DNA of 16,187 bases from Spirochaetaceae bacterium (lineage in GTDB: Bacteria; Spirochaetota; Spirochaetia; Treponematales; Rectinemataceae): assembly GCA_016794765.1 (NCBI GenBank), contig JAEUJG010000435.1:1-16187 (forward strand). Direction: 5' to 3'. Positions 1 through 6,727 of the stretch are shown here, in pieces. Each line of letters starts with the position of its first letter. Position 1 is the first letter of the stretch. Below the pieces are notes generated by a model that saw nothing but the letters and a program-made list of their open reading frames with translations, ran no database searches and was not told where the DNA came from. Both the position numbers and the translations under genes were made by a program.

Positions 1-809
1 GTCGCCGCCAGGCTGGCCGAAGCCGCGCCCAGGCAGACGAGGACCGACCACCCGAGCGCGTCCAAGGCGGCGCGGAGGAGCCGGGGCCCGAGGGCCGCGG
101 CCGCGCGCTCGCGGAGGGACAGGTTGATAGTGCAGAAGGAGTTCTGCTCGCTGTAGTCCCCGAGGGAGACCCCGAGTTCCTGGATCTGGCCCTCGATTTC
201 GAGGATCTTGGTCTCGAGGGCGATGAGGTCGGCGAGCTCGGCGCCGGCGCGCCGGAGGGCGCGGAGGCCGTCCCGGGTCTTTTCGAGGGAGAGGCGCTTG
301 GCCTCCAAGGCGCGGAAATCGGCCGTGCGGTCGGTCTTGGTGACGGTGACGGACTCGAGCTCGCCGACCCCGCGCAGGGCTGCGACCGTCGCGTCGAAGG
401 CTTCGGGCACGACGCCGAGGCTCAAGGCCAGGACCCGGTCGCCGGGAAGGCCGTAGGAATTCTCGCTCTGCACCAGGGCCTTGCGCTCCGCGGCGACCTC
501 GGCCACGCGCTTCGAATCGGCCTCGAAGTCGCGGCTCCGCGCGGAGAGGTCGGCGACGCGCTCGTATTTCTGGTCCAGCACCTGCGGCGAGGCCGCCTGC
601 GCCACGACGATCTTCTCGCTCGCGTAATTCTTCCGCTGGGGCGAGGATCCGGAGCCGTCGAAATTTTGCGCGGCCAGGAAGGCGCCGCGCGGGACCTGCC
701 GGCCGGAGGGACCGTCGACGTCGTCCCGGAGTTCGTAGGCGAAGCGGGCGGCGAACAGGAGGAGAAAAAGGCCGCCGAGGACGAGGAGGACGAGGGTTCT
801 TCGCTTCAT
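1..809 (-). CDS. DUF4349 domain-containing membrane protein (partial, C-terminus beyond window)
   Basis: The reading frame opens at the ATG at 807-809 and stays open to position 1, giving about 269 visible residues. An AAGGAG ribosome site lies five bases upstream of the start. Residues 1-22 are a basic N-terminus followed by a Leu/Val/Phe-rich membrane segment, probably a signal anchor. The rest fits DUF4349: a Tyr-rich linker, a long helical part, a stretch with a Thr-Val-Thr-Lys-Thr-Asp core, a heptad-like coiled coil running into a Glu-Ile-Glu-Gly-Gln motif, and a Cys-Thr-Ile-Asn-Leu strand. The last visible residues turn hydrophobic, as expected for the C-terminal membrane helix of this family. 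The molecular role of the family is unknown; it is predicted to be envelope-located. It follows the second SPFH gene after 67 bp and could belong to the same transcript. That spacer can form a G+C-rich hairpin (arms 829-836 and 863-870) without a T tract. Confidence 0.82.
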   Translation of the reverse strand, partial: MKRRTLVLLVLGGLFLLLFAARFAYELRDDVDGPSGRQVPRGAFLAAQNFDGSGSSPQRKNYASEKIVVAQAASPQVLDQKYERVADLSARSRDFEADSKRVAEVAAERKALVQSENSYGLPGDRVLALSLGVVPEAFDATVAALRGVGELESVTVTKTDRTADFRALEAKRLSLEKTRDGLRALRRAGAELADLIALETKILEIEGQIQELGVSLGDYSEQNSFCTINLSLRERAAAALGPRLLRAALDALGWSVLVCLGAASASLAA

Positions 810-876
810 GGCATCTCCTTCGCGCCGCGCCGCCCCTCGGGGCCCCTGGCCCGCGAGGCGGCGGGGCGGCGGCGCG

Positions 877-1797
877 TCACTTCCCGAGAAGGCGGTCCGT
901 GTGCCGCGTGACCGCGGCCGGATCGGCCAGGTCGAGGGGCAGGACGACCTTGGTGCCCGGCACCGCCAGGCGGCGCAGGGCGTCGATGTAGGACTCCGCG
1001 ACGCGGAGCGAGGCGGCCTCGCCGCCGTTCGGCACGGAGACGGCGGCCGCCAGGGTCTTGATCGATTCGGCGGTCGCGCGGGCCACGGCCAGGATCTCGG
1101 AGGCGCGTCCCTCGGCCTCGTTGATCGCGCGCTCCTTCTCGCCCTCGCTCTTGTTGACCGCCTCCTCCATCGCCGCCTGGGAGTAGTTGATCTTGCTCTC
1201 CATGACGCCGAGGCTCTTGGCGATCTCCGCGCGCTTGTCGCGCTCGGCCTTCATCTGGAGCTCCATCGACCGGAGCACGGAGTCGGGCACCTTGATGTTC
1301 TGGATCTCGTAGCGCGTCACCTTGACGCCCCAGGGCGCCGCGGCCTCGTCCACCGCGCGGACGACGGCGGCGTTGATGGCGCCGCGCTCCTCGAAGGTGC
1401 GGTCCAGCTCCAGCTTGCCGACGACGGCGCGGATCGTGGTCTGCGCCAGGCAGACGCTCGCGAAGCGGTAGTCGGTCACGCCGTAGGAGGCGCGCTTCGG
1501 ATCCACGACGCGGAGGTAGAGGACGCCGTCGACGTGCACCTTGACGTTGTCCGCCGTGAAGCATTCCTGCGAGGGCACGTCGACCGCCTGCTCCTTCAGG
1601 TTGTGGCGGTAGGCGACGCGGTCCACGAAAGGCACGAGGACATGGAAGCCCGCGCCGAGGCTGGCGGCGTAGCGGCCGAGCCGCTCGACGATCTGCACGG
1701 ACTGCGCCGGCACGATGCGGATGGAGCGGAGGAGCTGGATCGCGATGACGAGGCCGAAGAGGCCGAGGATCACGTAGAGGGGGATGAGGGGATTCAC
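877..1797 (-). CDS. SPFH/Band 7 (stomatin-like) membrane protein, second paralogue
   Basis: 306 residues from a GTG start at 1795-1797 whose bases overlap the TGA stop of the upstream gene (GTGA). A strong AAGGAGG sits seven bases upstream, which decides the start. One N-terminal membrane helix (about residues 4-22) is followed by the band-7 domain, recognisable from a Gly-Phe-His-Val-Leu-Val-Pro-Phe motif, a Gln-x-Val-Asp-Val-Pro strand, a Val-Asp-Gly-Val-Leu-Tyr strand and a conserved Trp-Gly-Val-Lys-Val-Thr-Arg-Tyr-Glu motif near residue 160. A charged coiled coil (about 185-240) with Glu-Gly-Glu-Lys-Glu-Arg-type repeats follows, then a short tail. Prokaryotic stomatins form large oligomeric rings or cages in the inner membrane and usually pair with NfeD proteins; that role is inferred here from family and from the nfeD gene two positions upstream. 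Length and layout match QmcA/paraslipin-like proteins. Confidence 0.92.
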   Translation of the reverse strand: MNPLIPLYVILGLFGLVIAIQLLRSIRIVPAQSVQIVERLGRYAASLGAGFHVLVPFVDRVAYRHNLKEQAVDVPSQECFTADNVKVHVDGVLYLRVVDPKRASYGVTDYRFASVCLAQTTIRAVVGKLELDRTFEERGAINAAVVRAVDEAAAPWGVKVTRYEIQNIKVPDSVLRSMELQMKAERDKRAEIAKSLGVMESKINYSQAAMEEAVNKSEGEKERAINEAEGRASEILAVARATAESIKTLAAAVSVPNGGEAASLRVAESYIDALRRLAVPGTKVVLPLDLADPAAVTRHTDRLLGK

Positions 1798-2825
1798 GCT
1801 TCGCCTCCTTCGCGGCGCGGGCGCCGCTCGCCGGAACGCGCCGCCTCCCGCGCGTAGTCTCGGGCCGCGGGCGCGGCGCGTTCGGGAGCGCGCTCCAGGT
1901 CGGGCTCCCGCGGCAGGGCGCGGGCGGCGCCGAGGCCCAGGACCTCGGCGAAGCCCTGCATCTCGGCGAGCTTCTCCGGCAGCACGGAGGCGTTGGCCGA
2001 GCCGAGGATCTGGCCGAGGCGGTCGATGTACTGCTCCGAGAGGCGCAGGGTCATGGCGGAGCGGCCGCCGGGAGAGGCCAAGGCCTCGGCGACGAGGCGG
2101 AGGCCCTCCGCGGTCGCGTCGCTCACGACGCCTATGGCCTTGGCCTTGCCGTCGGCCTGGTTGATGGTGCGAGTGCGCTCGCCCATGGAGATATTGATCG
2201 CCTCCTGGCGCTCGCCCTTGGAGACGTTGATGCGGCTTTCCTTGACGCCCTCGCTCGCGAGGATCTCCGCGCGTTTCTCGCGCTCGGCGCGCATCTGCCG
2301 CTCCATCGCCTCGGTGATGACTTCGCTCGGCGTGATGGAGCGCACCTCGTAGCGCGTCACCTTGATGCCCCAGGGATCGGTCGCCTCGTCCACGGCCTTC
2401 ACGATGTTGTCGTTGATCGTCTCGCGCTCGGCGAAACTGCGGTCCAGCTCGATCTTGCCGATCTCGGAGCGCATCGTCGTCTTGGCGAGCTGCACGGTCG
2501 CGAAGCGGTAGTCGTCGATGCCGTAGCTCGCGAGGGCCGGGTCGAAGATCTTGTAGTACAGGATGCCGTCCACCGTCACTTGCACGTTGTCCGACGTGAT
2601 GCAGACCTGCGGCTCCACGTCGATCACGTCCTCCTTGAGCTGGTGCCGGTAGGCGACGCGCTCCACGAAGGGCAGGAGCACGTGCAGGCCCGAACCCAGG
2701 GTCCGCCGGTACTTGCCGAGGAGCTCCACGACGTAGGCCTTCTGCTCGGGCACCACGACGACGAGGCGCGTGAACGCCAGGATCGCCGCTATGGCCGCCG
2801 CGTAGGCGAAGATGATGCCGACCAT
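1794..2825 (-). CDS. SPFH/Band 7 (stomatin-like) membrane protein, first paralogue
   Basis: 343 residues. The ATG at 2823-2825 overlaps the nfeD stop codon by one base (TGATG), and a GGGAGGA ribosome site lies just upstream. The layout matches its neighbour: a membrane helix at residues 3-20, a band-7 domain with a Gly-Leu-His-Val-Leu-Leu-Pro-Phe motif and a Trp-Gly-Ile-Lys-Val-Thr-Arg-Tyr-Glu motif, then a coiled coil with Gly-Glu-Arg repeats. It differs by a roughly 40-residue Arg/Glu/Ala-rich tail, predicted disordered, which the paralogue lacks. The two proteins are clearly related by tandem duplication but have diverged throughout, so they probably form hetero-oligomers or have separate partners. 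Direct overlap with nfeD supports the known NfeD-stomatin pairing. Substrate or cargo cannot be told from sequence. Confidence 0.93.
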   Translation of the reverse strand: MVGIIFAYAAAIAAILAFTRLVVVVPEQKAYVVELLGKYRRTLGSGLHVLLPFVERVAYRHQLKEDVIDVEPQVCITSDNVQVTVDGILYYKIFDPALASYGIDDYRFATVQLAKTTMRSEIGKIELDRSFAERETINDNIVKAVDEATDPWGIKVTRYEVRSITPSEVITEAMERQMRAEREKRAEILASEGVKESRINVSKGERQEAINISMGERTRTINQADGKAKAIGVVSDATAEGLRLVAEALASPGGRSAMTLRLSEQYIDRLGQILGSANASVLPEKLAEMQGFAEVLGLGAARALPREPDLERAPERAAPAARDYAREAARSGERRPRREGGEA

Positions 2826-3388
2826 CACTTGTCCTCCCTTTTTTCGATTGCTCTGTCGCCGCGGCTCGGGGCCGCGGGGCTTGGGTCTTCGGTCGGGGCC
2901 TCCGGGGCATCCGGGGCCGCGGGGGCCGCGTCGACGGCCAGGAAGTCGCGCGTCACCACCAAGGCCAGCCCCTCGCGGCCGACGACGCGCACCGTCGCCC
3001 CGGGCTCTAAGGACTCGAGGTAGGCCAAGGCCTTCCAGCTCGTGCCCCGGAAATGGACGCGGCCGGGCCGGTCGGGGCCGATGCCCTCGATGACCTCCGC
3101 GGGCTCGCCGGCGACGCCGTCCACCTGGCCCTCCTTGTCGCGCAGGAAAATGGTCCCCTTGAGAAGGCGCTTGAGTCGCTTGCGGAGGAAGAAGAAGGCG
3201 GCCAGGCTGGCGGCGGTCCAAAAGAGGGCCTGCAGGGCGGGGGCGGCGGCGAAGGGCGGAATGGCGCACAGCAAGGCCGTGGCCAGGGCGCCGAGGCCGA
3301 AGAAGATGACGGACAGGCCCGGAACGAAGGTCTCGACCCCGATGAGGACGAGACCGAGGGCTGCCCACCAAAACCAGGGATCCATCAT
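2825..3388 (-). CDS. nfeD: NfeD family membrane protein (short form with OB-fold)
   Basis: 187 residues, starting at the first of two adjacent ATG codons (3386-3388). A GGAGAGG lies nine bases upstream of the first ATG, and the second ATG is a possible alternative. The N-terminus is Trp-rich and carries two or three membrane helices (about residues 5-70) with the Val-Glu-Thr-Phe-Val-Pro-Gly loop typical of the family. After a basic Arg-Lys-Arg-Leu-Lys stretch comes a soluble beta domain (about 75-150) with the NfeD OB-fold signature: Gly-x-Val, a Gly-Arg-Val strand, a Gly-Thr-Ser-Trp-Lys-Ala motif and a Gly-x-Thr-Val-Arg-Val-Val strand. The tail is Ala/Pro/Asp-rich. It lacks the serine-protease (ClpP-like) half of the long NfeD forms, so it is an NfeD1b-type partner. 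Its stop overlaps the start of the SPFH gene, and it probably scaffolds that SPFH assembly in the inner membrane. Confidence 0.92.
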   Translation of the reverse strand: MMDPWFWWAALGLVLIGVETFVPGLSVIFFGLGALATALLCAIPPFAAAPALQALFWTAASLAAFFFLRKRLKRLLKGTIFLRDKEGQVDGVAGEPAEVIEGIGPDRPGRVHFRGTSWKALAYLESLEPGATVRVVGREGLALVVTRDFLAVDAAPAAPDAPEAPTEDPSPAAPSRGDRAIEKREDK

Positions 3389-3456
3389 GGCGAAGGGCCT
3401 CTCCGCGGTCCGGCCGCGGGGCCGGTTTCCGCGCGTTGACGTATCGAGCTCCCGAC

Positions 3457-3486
3457 AGGATAGGCCGCGCCGGCCGCGGGGGTCAA
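3457..3486 (-). promoter_or_regulatory. Candidate sigma-70-type promoter for nfeD-SPFH genes
   Basis: On the minus strand TTGACC (3481-3486) and TATCCT (3457-3462) are spaced by 18 bases, matching five and four of six consensus positions. The -35 box contains the stop codon of the upstream hydrolase gene. The predicted start would leave a leader of about 60 bases before nfeD. This is pattern matching only. Confidence 0.35.
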
Positions 3487-4511
3487 GCGCGGGGGCAGGC
3501 CCCGGCAAAGGAGGCGATGGCCGCCGCCAGGGCCTCGGGCCGCTCCTGCTGCGGCAGGTGCCCGGCGCCCTCGATCTCCGAGAAGGAGCATCGTTTCGCG
3601 TGGCGGGCGATCCGCGCGGCGGCCCGCCGGTCGGCGAAGCGGTCCTCGGATCCCCAGAGTACGAGGACGGGCTTGTCCAAGGCCGCGAGGCCGCGGCGGA
3701 AGAGCCCTTGGCCGAAGAGCGCGGCGAAGGCCGCGCTGCGGAGGAGGCCGAAGAAGCCGCGGAGCTGGCGCTCGCTGTCCACGCGCGCCGCCACGCGGCG
3801 GGCCAGGAAGTCCCGGTCCGCGGCGTCGAGCGCGTCGAGGTCGCGGTAGAAGGGCCGGAGCGATTCATAGGCCGCCTCCGGCTTGCCCCGCAGGGAGCGG
3901 TAGGCCGCGGGCCCCAGGAAGGGCAGGACGAGGGGAACCAAGGCCGCCGGCAGGGAGCGCGGCGAGGGGAGCCCCCCGTCGAGGAGGACGAGACCGCGCA
4001 CGCGCCCGGGGGCGCGGAAGGCGACGAGCTCGGCGACGACGGCGCCCAGGGAGCTCCCGACCAGGATGGCCTCGCCGAGGCCCGCCGCGTCCATCGTGTC
4101 GAGCACGAGGTCGGCGGCGGCGATGATGCCGGAATCGAAGCCGGCGGGATCGCCCGGCAGGCTCCGCCCGAAGCCGGGCAGATCGGGAGCCACGAGGCGG
4201 AAATCGCGCGACAGCAAGGGGAAGAGGTGGCGCCAGGTGTCGGCCTCGTCCCCGAGTCCGTGGATCAGGACCAGTGCCGGCTTGCCGGAGCCCTCGGCCG
4301 GGCTCCCGGGCCGGCCGGGACCGCCGGCGCCGGAGGGGGCCTGGTCGGCGATCTCGGGTCGTTCCGGCGAACCGCGCCGCGAGGAATCGAAGTAGAAGAT
4401 CTCGAGGGCGCCCCGGACTGGAAAAGCGCGGGTGCCGTGGGGCTCGAGCCCCGGCCAAGGCGACATGCCGGCCGCGTCGGGACTCGTCAAGGTCGACTTC
4501 ATGGCGGCCAT
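3483..4511 (-). CDS. Alpha/beta-fold hydrolase
   Basis: 342 residues. The chosen ATG at 4509-4511 overlaps the upstream TGA by one base (TGATG), which suggests translational coupling; an in-frame ATG three codons later is an alternative. The canonical alpha/beta hydrolase pieces are present: an oxyanion-hole His-Gly at residues 84-85, a nucleophile elbow Gly-Ser-Ser-Leu-Gly with Ser154, an acid Asp290 in a Gly-Ser-Glu-Asp motif, and the catalytic His318 in Gly-Ala-Gly-His. A lid region spans about 190-275. Residues 45-77 form a Gly/Pro/Ser-rich insertion before the first core strand. There is no signal peptide, so it is probably cytoplasmic. Esterase, lipase or thioesterase activity is possible and the substrate cannot be assigned. 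It lies between an exported DUF2807 gene and nfeD. Confidence 0.93.
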   Translation of the reverse strand: MAAMKSTLTSPDAAGMSPWPGLEPHGTRAFPVRGALEIFYFDSSRRGSPERPEIADQAPSGAGGPGRPGSPAEGSGKPALVLIHGLGDEADTWRHLFPLLSRDFRLVAPDLPGFGRSLPGDPAGFDSGIIAAADLVLDTMDAAGLGEAILVGSSLGAVVAELVAFRAPGRVRGLVLLDGGLPSPRSLPAALVPLVLPFLGPAAYRSLRGKPEAAYESLRPFYRDLDALDAADRDFLARRVAARVDSERQLRGFFGLLRSAAFAALFGQGLFRRGLAALDKPVLVLWGSEDRFADRRAAARIARHAKRCSFSEIEGAGHLPQQERPEALAAAIASFAGACPRA

Positions 4512-5230
4512 CAATCCCCGGCCCGCGTGACGGAGGAGGCCCCGCTCGTCCCGACGGAGAAGCGTGGCTTGCCGAAGTAGCGGACGGTGGAGGCTCCGCT
4601 CGCAGAGCCTTCGAGCCGGTCGCTCGCGCGGATGCTGACCGAGCTAGCGCCGGAAAGGCCGAGGCGGGAGATCTTGGTCGCGAGCCGCTCGCCCTCGAGG
4701 CGCGAGGCGCCCGAAAGCTTGACGAGGGCTTCCCCGGCCCGGCCGGAGAGCGTGGTGGAGCCGCCGCCCGAGACGTCTATCACGAGCTCGTCGTAGTCGA
4801 TGGTTCCCGAAAGGACGCTCGCCCCGCTCGAGGAGTACTCGAAACGGTCGCCGGAGAAGGCGTCGACGAGCTCGGCCTCGGCCGCGCCCGACAAGGAGAG
4901 ACCGTCGAGCTCGGGCATCGTCACTTCGACGACGAGCTTCGTCAGGCGGTTGACCGTGGTGAGGTTCTTGAAGCCCAGGACGAGGGTCCCGCGCTCGACG
5001 CGCGACTCGTAGGCCTCGAGGAGGTTTTCGTCGAGCGTCACCTTGACGGAGTGGGAGGGACCGCGGCGGAGGCGCAGGGAACCGACGCCCGACATGTCGA
5101 CGGCGGCGAAGCCCGAGGCCTTCCTGGTTTCGGTTTTCAGGTTGCCGTTGCCGAAAAGCGCGTGCCCGAAGGCGAAGGCGGACAAGGCGGCGACGGCGAG
5201 GATGAGCGGGGTAAGGATGGAACGTTTCAT
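4511..5230 (-). CDS. DUF2807 (head GIN domain) exported protein
   Basis: 239 residues from the ATG at 5228-5230, with AAGGAG five bases upstream. The frame stays open upstream to about 5410, but this ATG is the only one with a good ribosome site and it begins a clear export signal (Met-Lys-Arg then a hydrophobic core, residues 4-22). No lipobox cysteine is visible, so it is either cleaved and released or anchored by the uncleaved helix. The mature part is the DUF2807 right-handed beta-helix. It opens with a Gly-Phe-x-Ala-Val-Asp-Met-Ser-Gly-Val motif and continues through at least six Ser-Gly-Ala-Ser or Ser-Gly-Gly-Gly-Ser turns at about 20-residue spacing, ending in Ser-Ser-Val-Thr. Members are often called putative auto-transporter adhesins, but no function is established. 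It is the first gene of the minus-strand envelope cluster. Confidence 0.92.
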   Translation of the reverse strand: MKRSILTPLILAVAALSAFAFGHALFGNGNLKTETRKASGFAAVDMSGVGSLRLRRGPSHSVKVTLDENLLEAYESRVERGTLVLGFKNLTTVNRLTKLVVEVTMPELDGLSLSGAAEAELVDAFSGDRFEYSSSGASVLSGTIDYDELVIDVSGGGSTTLSGRAGEALVKLSGASRLEGERLATKISRLGLSGASSVSIRASDRLEGSASGASTVRYFGKPRFSVGTSGASSVTRAGD

Positions 5231-5381
5231 GGCGGCTCCTTGGGACAAGCGAGCTCTGTCGTCGGGCTTTCGCTCCGGAAGGCCGTTTGGACGCCCTGGC
5301 GGGCCGTCCCTTCCTCCCATCGAGCGCCGACCGCCCCGAAACTCGGGCGCGGCCGGGAGCTTTTCCTCCGGCAACGCGTTT

Positions 5382-5411
5382 AATATATCGCCCTCGAGGC
5401 GGAAAGGCAAA
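5382..5411 (-). promoter_or_regulatory. Candidate promoter for DUF2807 gene cluster
   Basis: On the minus strand TATATT (5382-5387, five of six consensus matches) lies 18 bases after TTTGCC (5406-5411, three of six). Transcription would begin near 5375, leaving a leader of about 145 bases. The A+T-rich patch stands out in G+C-rich surroundings. The left end of the IS-like element begins three bases beyond the -35 box. Confidence 0.45.
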
Positions 5412-5414
5412 GAA

Positions 5415-5433
5415 ACTGCCTCAAAGACTGTTG
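5415..5433 (+). repeat. Left terminal inverted repeat of the IS-like element
   Basis: Nineteen bases beginning ACTGCCT, paired with 6639-6657. A second small dyad (GCGCT at 5433-5437, AGCGC at 5447-5451) lies just inside it and could be a sub-terminal transposase site. Confidence 0.72.
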
Positions 5434-5473
5434 CGCTTCAATCAGCAGCGCCTGTCTCAAACGTAGCTGGGGT

Positions 5474-6604
5474 ATGACAGCGTTCATCCCCCCATTTTGT
5501 CCCCGCCCTGGCTGCGAGCACCACCGGGAAGCCCCGGGCTTCCGCTACCACGCCTACAAGCCCTGGGGCGCCTACGCGACCAAGGCTTTCGGCCCAGTGC
5601 CGCGCTTCCGCTGCACGGCCTGCGGCAAGACCTTCTCAAGCCAGACCTTCAGCGTCGACTATTACGCCAAGCGCGTCGTCGACTACGAGGATCTCGCCGG
5701 AAGGCTCTCGTCCTGCGAGTGCCTCCGGGCGATGGGCCGTTCGCTCGGCCTTTCAAGCGACTCGGTCTCGAACCGGATCGCGCGAGCGGCCCGGCAGGCC
5801 TTCGCCGTCGAATCGCGGCTTTCGAGAACGCGCGTCCTCGCCGAGAATCTCGCGGCGGACGGCTTCGAAACCTTCTGCGTCTCGCAGTACCATCCGAACA
5901 ACATCCATCTCCTCGTCGGCTCGGACTCGCAGTTCGTTTACGCCGCGAACCTCGCGACCCTGCGCCGCAAGGGACGCATGACTGAGGGGCAGAAGCGGAA
6001 GCGGTGGCGCTTGGAGCGGCTGTTCCGCCCGCCGCCTCGCGCCGTGGAGCGTGCCTTCGGCCAGATCGCGGCCGAGTGCCTCCGCGTCCTCGCCGACGAG
6101 CCGCGGGCGAGCCTGACGCTCTGGACCGACGAGAAGGCCGACTACCGGCGCGCCCTCGCGGCCGAACCCTGCGTCGCCTTCCTGGCGAAGGAGGGCCGGT
6201 TAGTACATCGGACCGTGTCGTCGCGCGCGGCTCGGACGAGGGCGAATCCGCTCTTCCCGGTGAACTACCTCGACCGCGAGCTGCGGAAGGATCTCCACGA
6301 GCACGTGCGCGAGACGGTCTGCTTCGGCCGCAACATCAACCGGCAGATGGAGCGGCTGGCGCTCTACATCTTCGCGCACAACTACCGGAAGCGGTACAGG
6401 ATCCCCAACGATCGTCGGAGCCACGCCGAGGTGGCGGGCTACGATCCGCGGCGGATCGCGGTAGAGCTCAAGTTGGTCTGGAAGCGGCGTGCCTTCCTCT
6501 CGCTCACCGAGACGACGCCGAGCATGCGGGACAGCTGGCTGCGGCTGCGGGAAACGCCGCTGAAGAAGGGGAAAGACTACCTTCCCCGGTACGCGGCGGC
6601 GTAA
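5474..6604 (+). CDS. Zinc-ribbon, DDE-type transposase
   Basis: 376 residues from the ATG at 5474, preceded only by a weak GGGG ribosome site. The N-terminus has a zinc ribbon made from Cys9, Cys14 and the pair Cys47/Cys50 (Cys-Thr-Ala-Cys-Gly-Lys-Thr-Phe), as in IS1/IS1595-type transposases. A helix-turn-helix follows at about 70-110 (Leu-Gly-Leu-Ser-Ser-Asp-Ser-Val). Candidate catalytic acids are Asp129 (Ala-Asp-Gly-Phe), Asp219 (Leu-Trp-Thr-Asp-Glu) and Glu280 (His-Val-Arg-Glu-Thr). The last precedes an Arg-Asn-Ile-Asn-Arg run and a Tyr-Ile-Phe-x-His-Asn-Tyr helix, the usual layout around the third DDE residue. No frameshift or internal stop is seen. The gene lies 40 bases inside the left inverted repeat and ends 34 bases before the right one. 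Transposase function is inferred from motifs and flanking repeats; no named IS family could be assigned. Confidence 0.82.
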   Translation: MTAFIPPFCPRPGCEHHREAPGFRYHAYKPWGAYATKAFGPVPRFRCTACGKTFSSQTFSVDYYAKRVVDYEDLAGRLSSCECLRAMGRSLGLSSDSVSNRIARAARQAFAVESRLSRTRVLAENLAADGFETFCVSQYHPNNIHLLVGSDSQFVYAANLATLRRKGRMTEGQKRKRWRLERLFRPPPRAVERAFGQIAAECLRVLADEPRASLTLWTDEKADYRRALAAEPCVAFLAKEGRLVHRTVSSRAARTRANPLFPVNYLDRELRKDLHEHVRETVCFGRNINRQMERLALYIFAHNYRKRYRIPNDRRSHAEVAGYDPRRIAVELKLVWKRRAFLSLTETTPSMRDSWLRLRETPLKKGKDYLPRYAAA

Positions 6605-6638
6605 AACGGGAACCGTCGATGGTGCCTTGTTCCAGCGA

Positions 6639-6657
6639 CAACACTCTTCAAGGCAGT
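6639..6657 (-). repeat. Right terminal inverted repeat of the IS-like element
   Basis: Nineteen bases whose reverse complement matches 5415-5433 at 16 positions. The outer end is three to four bases from the poly-A (minus-strand poly-T) tract of the neighbouring terminator. Confidence 0.72.
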
Positions 6658-6659
6658 AT

Positions 6660-6692
6660 AAAAAAAGAAGACCGCCTTTGGAGAAGGCGGCC
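6660..6692 (-). terminator. Rho-independent terminator of the ior/acyl-CoA synthetase operon
   Basis: Read on the minus strand, arms at 6684-6692 and 6670-6678 form a nine-pair stem (one G-U) with a five-base loop. The stem is followed by TTC and a run of seven T residues (6660-6666). It begins 35 bases after the synthetase stop codon. Confidence 0.9.
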
Positions 6693-6727
6693 TTCGGGTG
6701 GCGAGGGTTGGGAAAAAGGCACAGGCT

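Larger units (their letters stand above)
5415..6657 (+). mobile_element. Insertion-sequence-like element, family not recognised
   Basis: A single transposase-like gene is bounded by inverted repeats 1243 bp apart. The left repeat (5415-5433) reads ACTGCCTCAAAGACTGTTG; the reverse complement of the right one (6639-6657) reads ACTGCCTTGAAGAGTGTTG, a match at 16 of 19 positions. The seven outermost bases are identical. No flanking direct repeat was found: the eight bases outside the left end (GCAAAGAA) and right end (ATAAAAAA) share only A-richness. The element is therefore either old, duplicates only a very short target, or has ends a few bases from where they are drawn. The intact gene and clean repeats argue that it was mobile fairly recently. 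Confidence 0.78.

Noticed and set aside
829..870. G+C-rich hairpin between the second SPFH gene and the DUF4349 gene as a terminator
   Set aside because: The stem is good, but no T tract follows it on either strand and the DUF4349 ribosome site comes directly after. At most it slows or stabilises the transcript.
877..2910. A continuous open frame running through the second SPFH gene into the first
   Set aside because: Only the part after the GTG at 1797 is SPFH-like. The upstream part is an Arg/Pro/Gly-rich out-of-frame reading of the first SPFH gene. The real start has its own AAGGAGG.
5405..6669. AAAGAA near both ends of the IS as a target duplication
   Set aside because: The left copy abuts the inverted repeat (5409-5414) but the right copy is six bases away (6664-6669) within a run of A. 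This is low-complexity coincidence.
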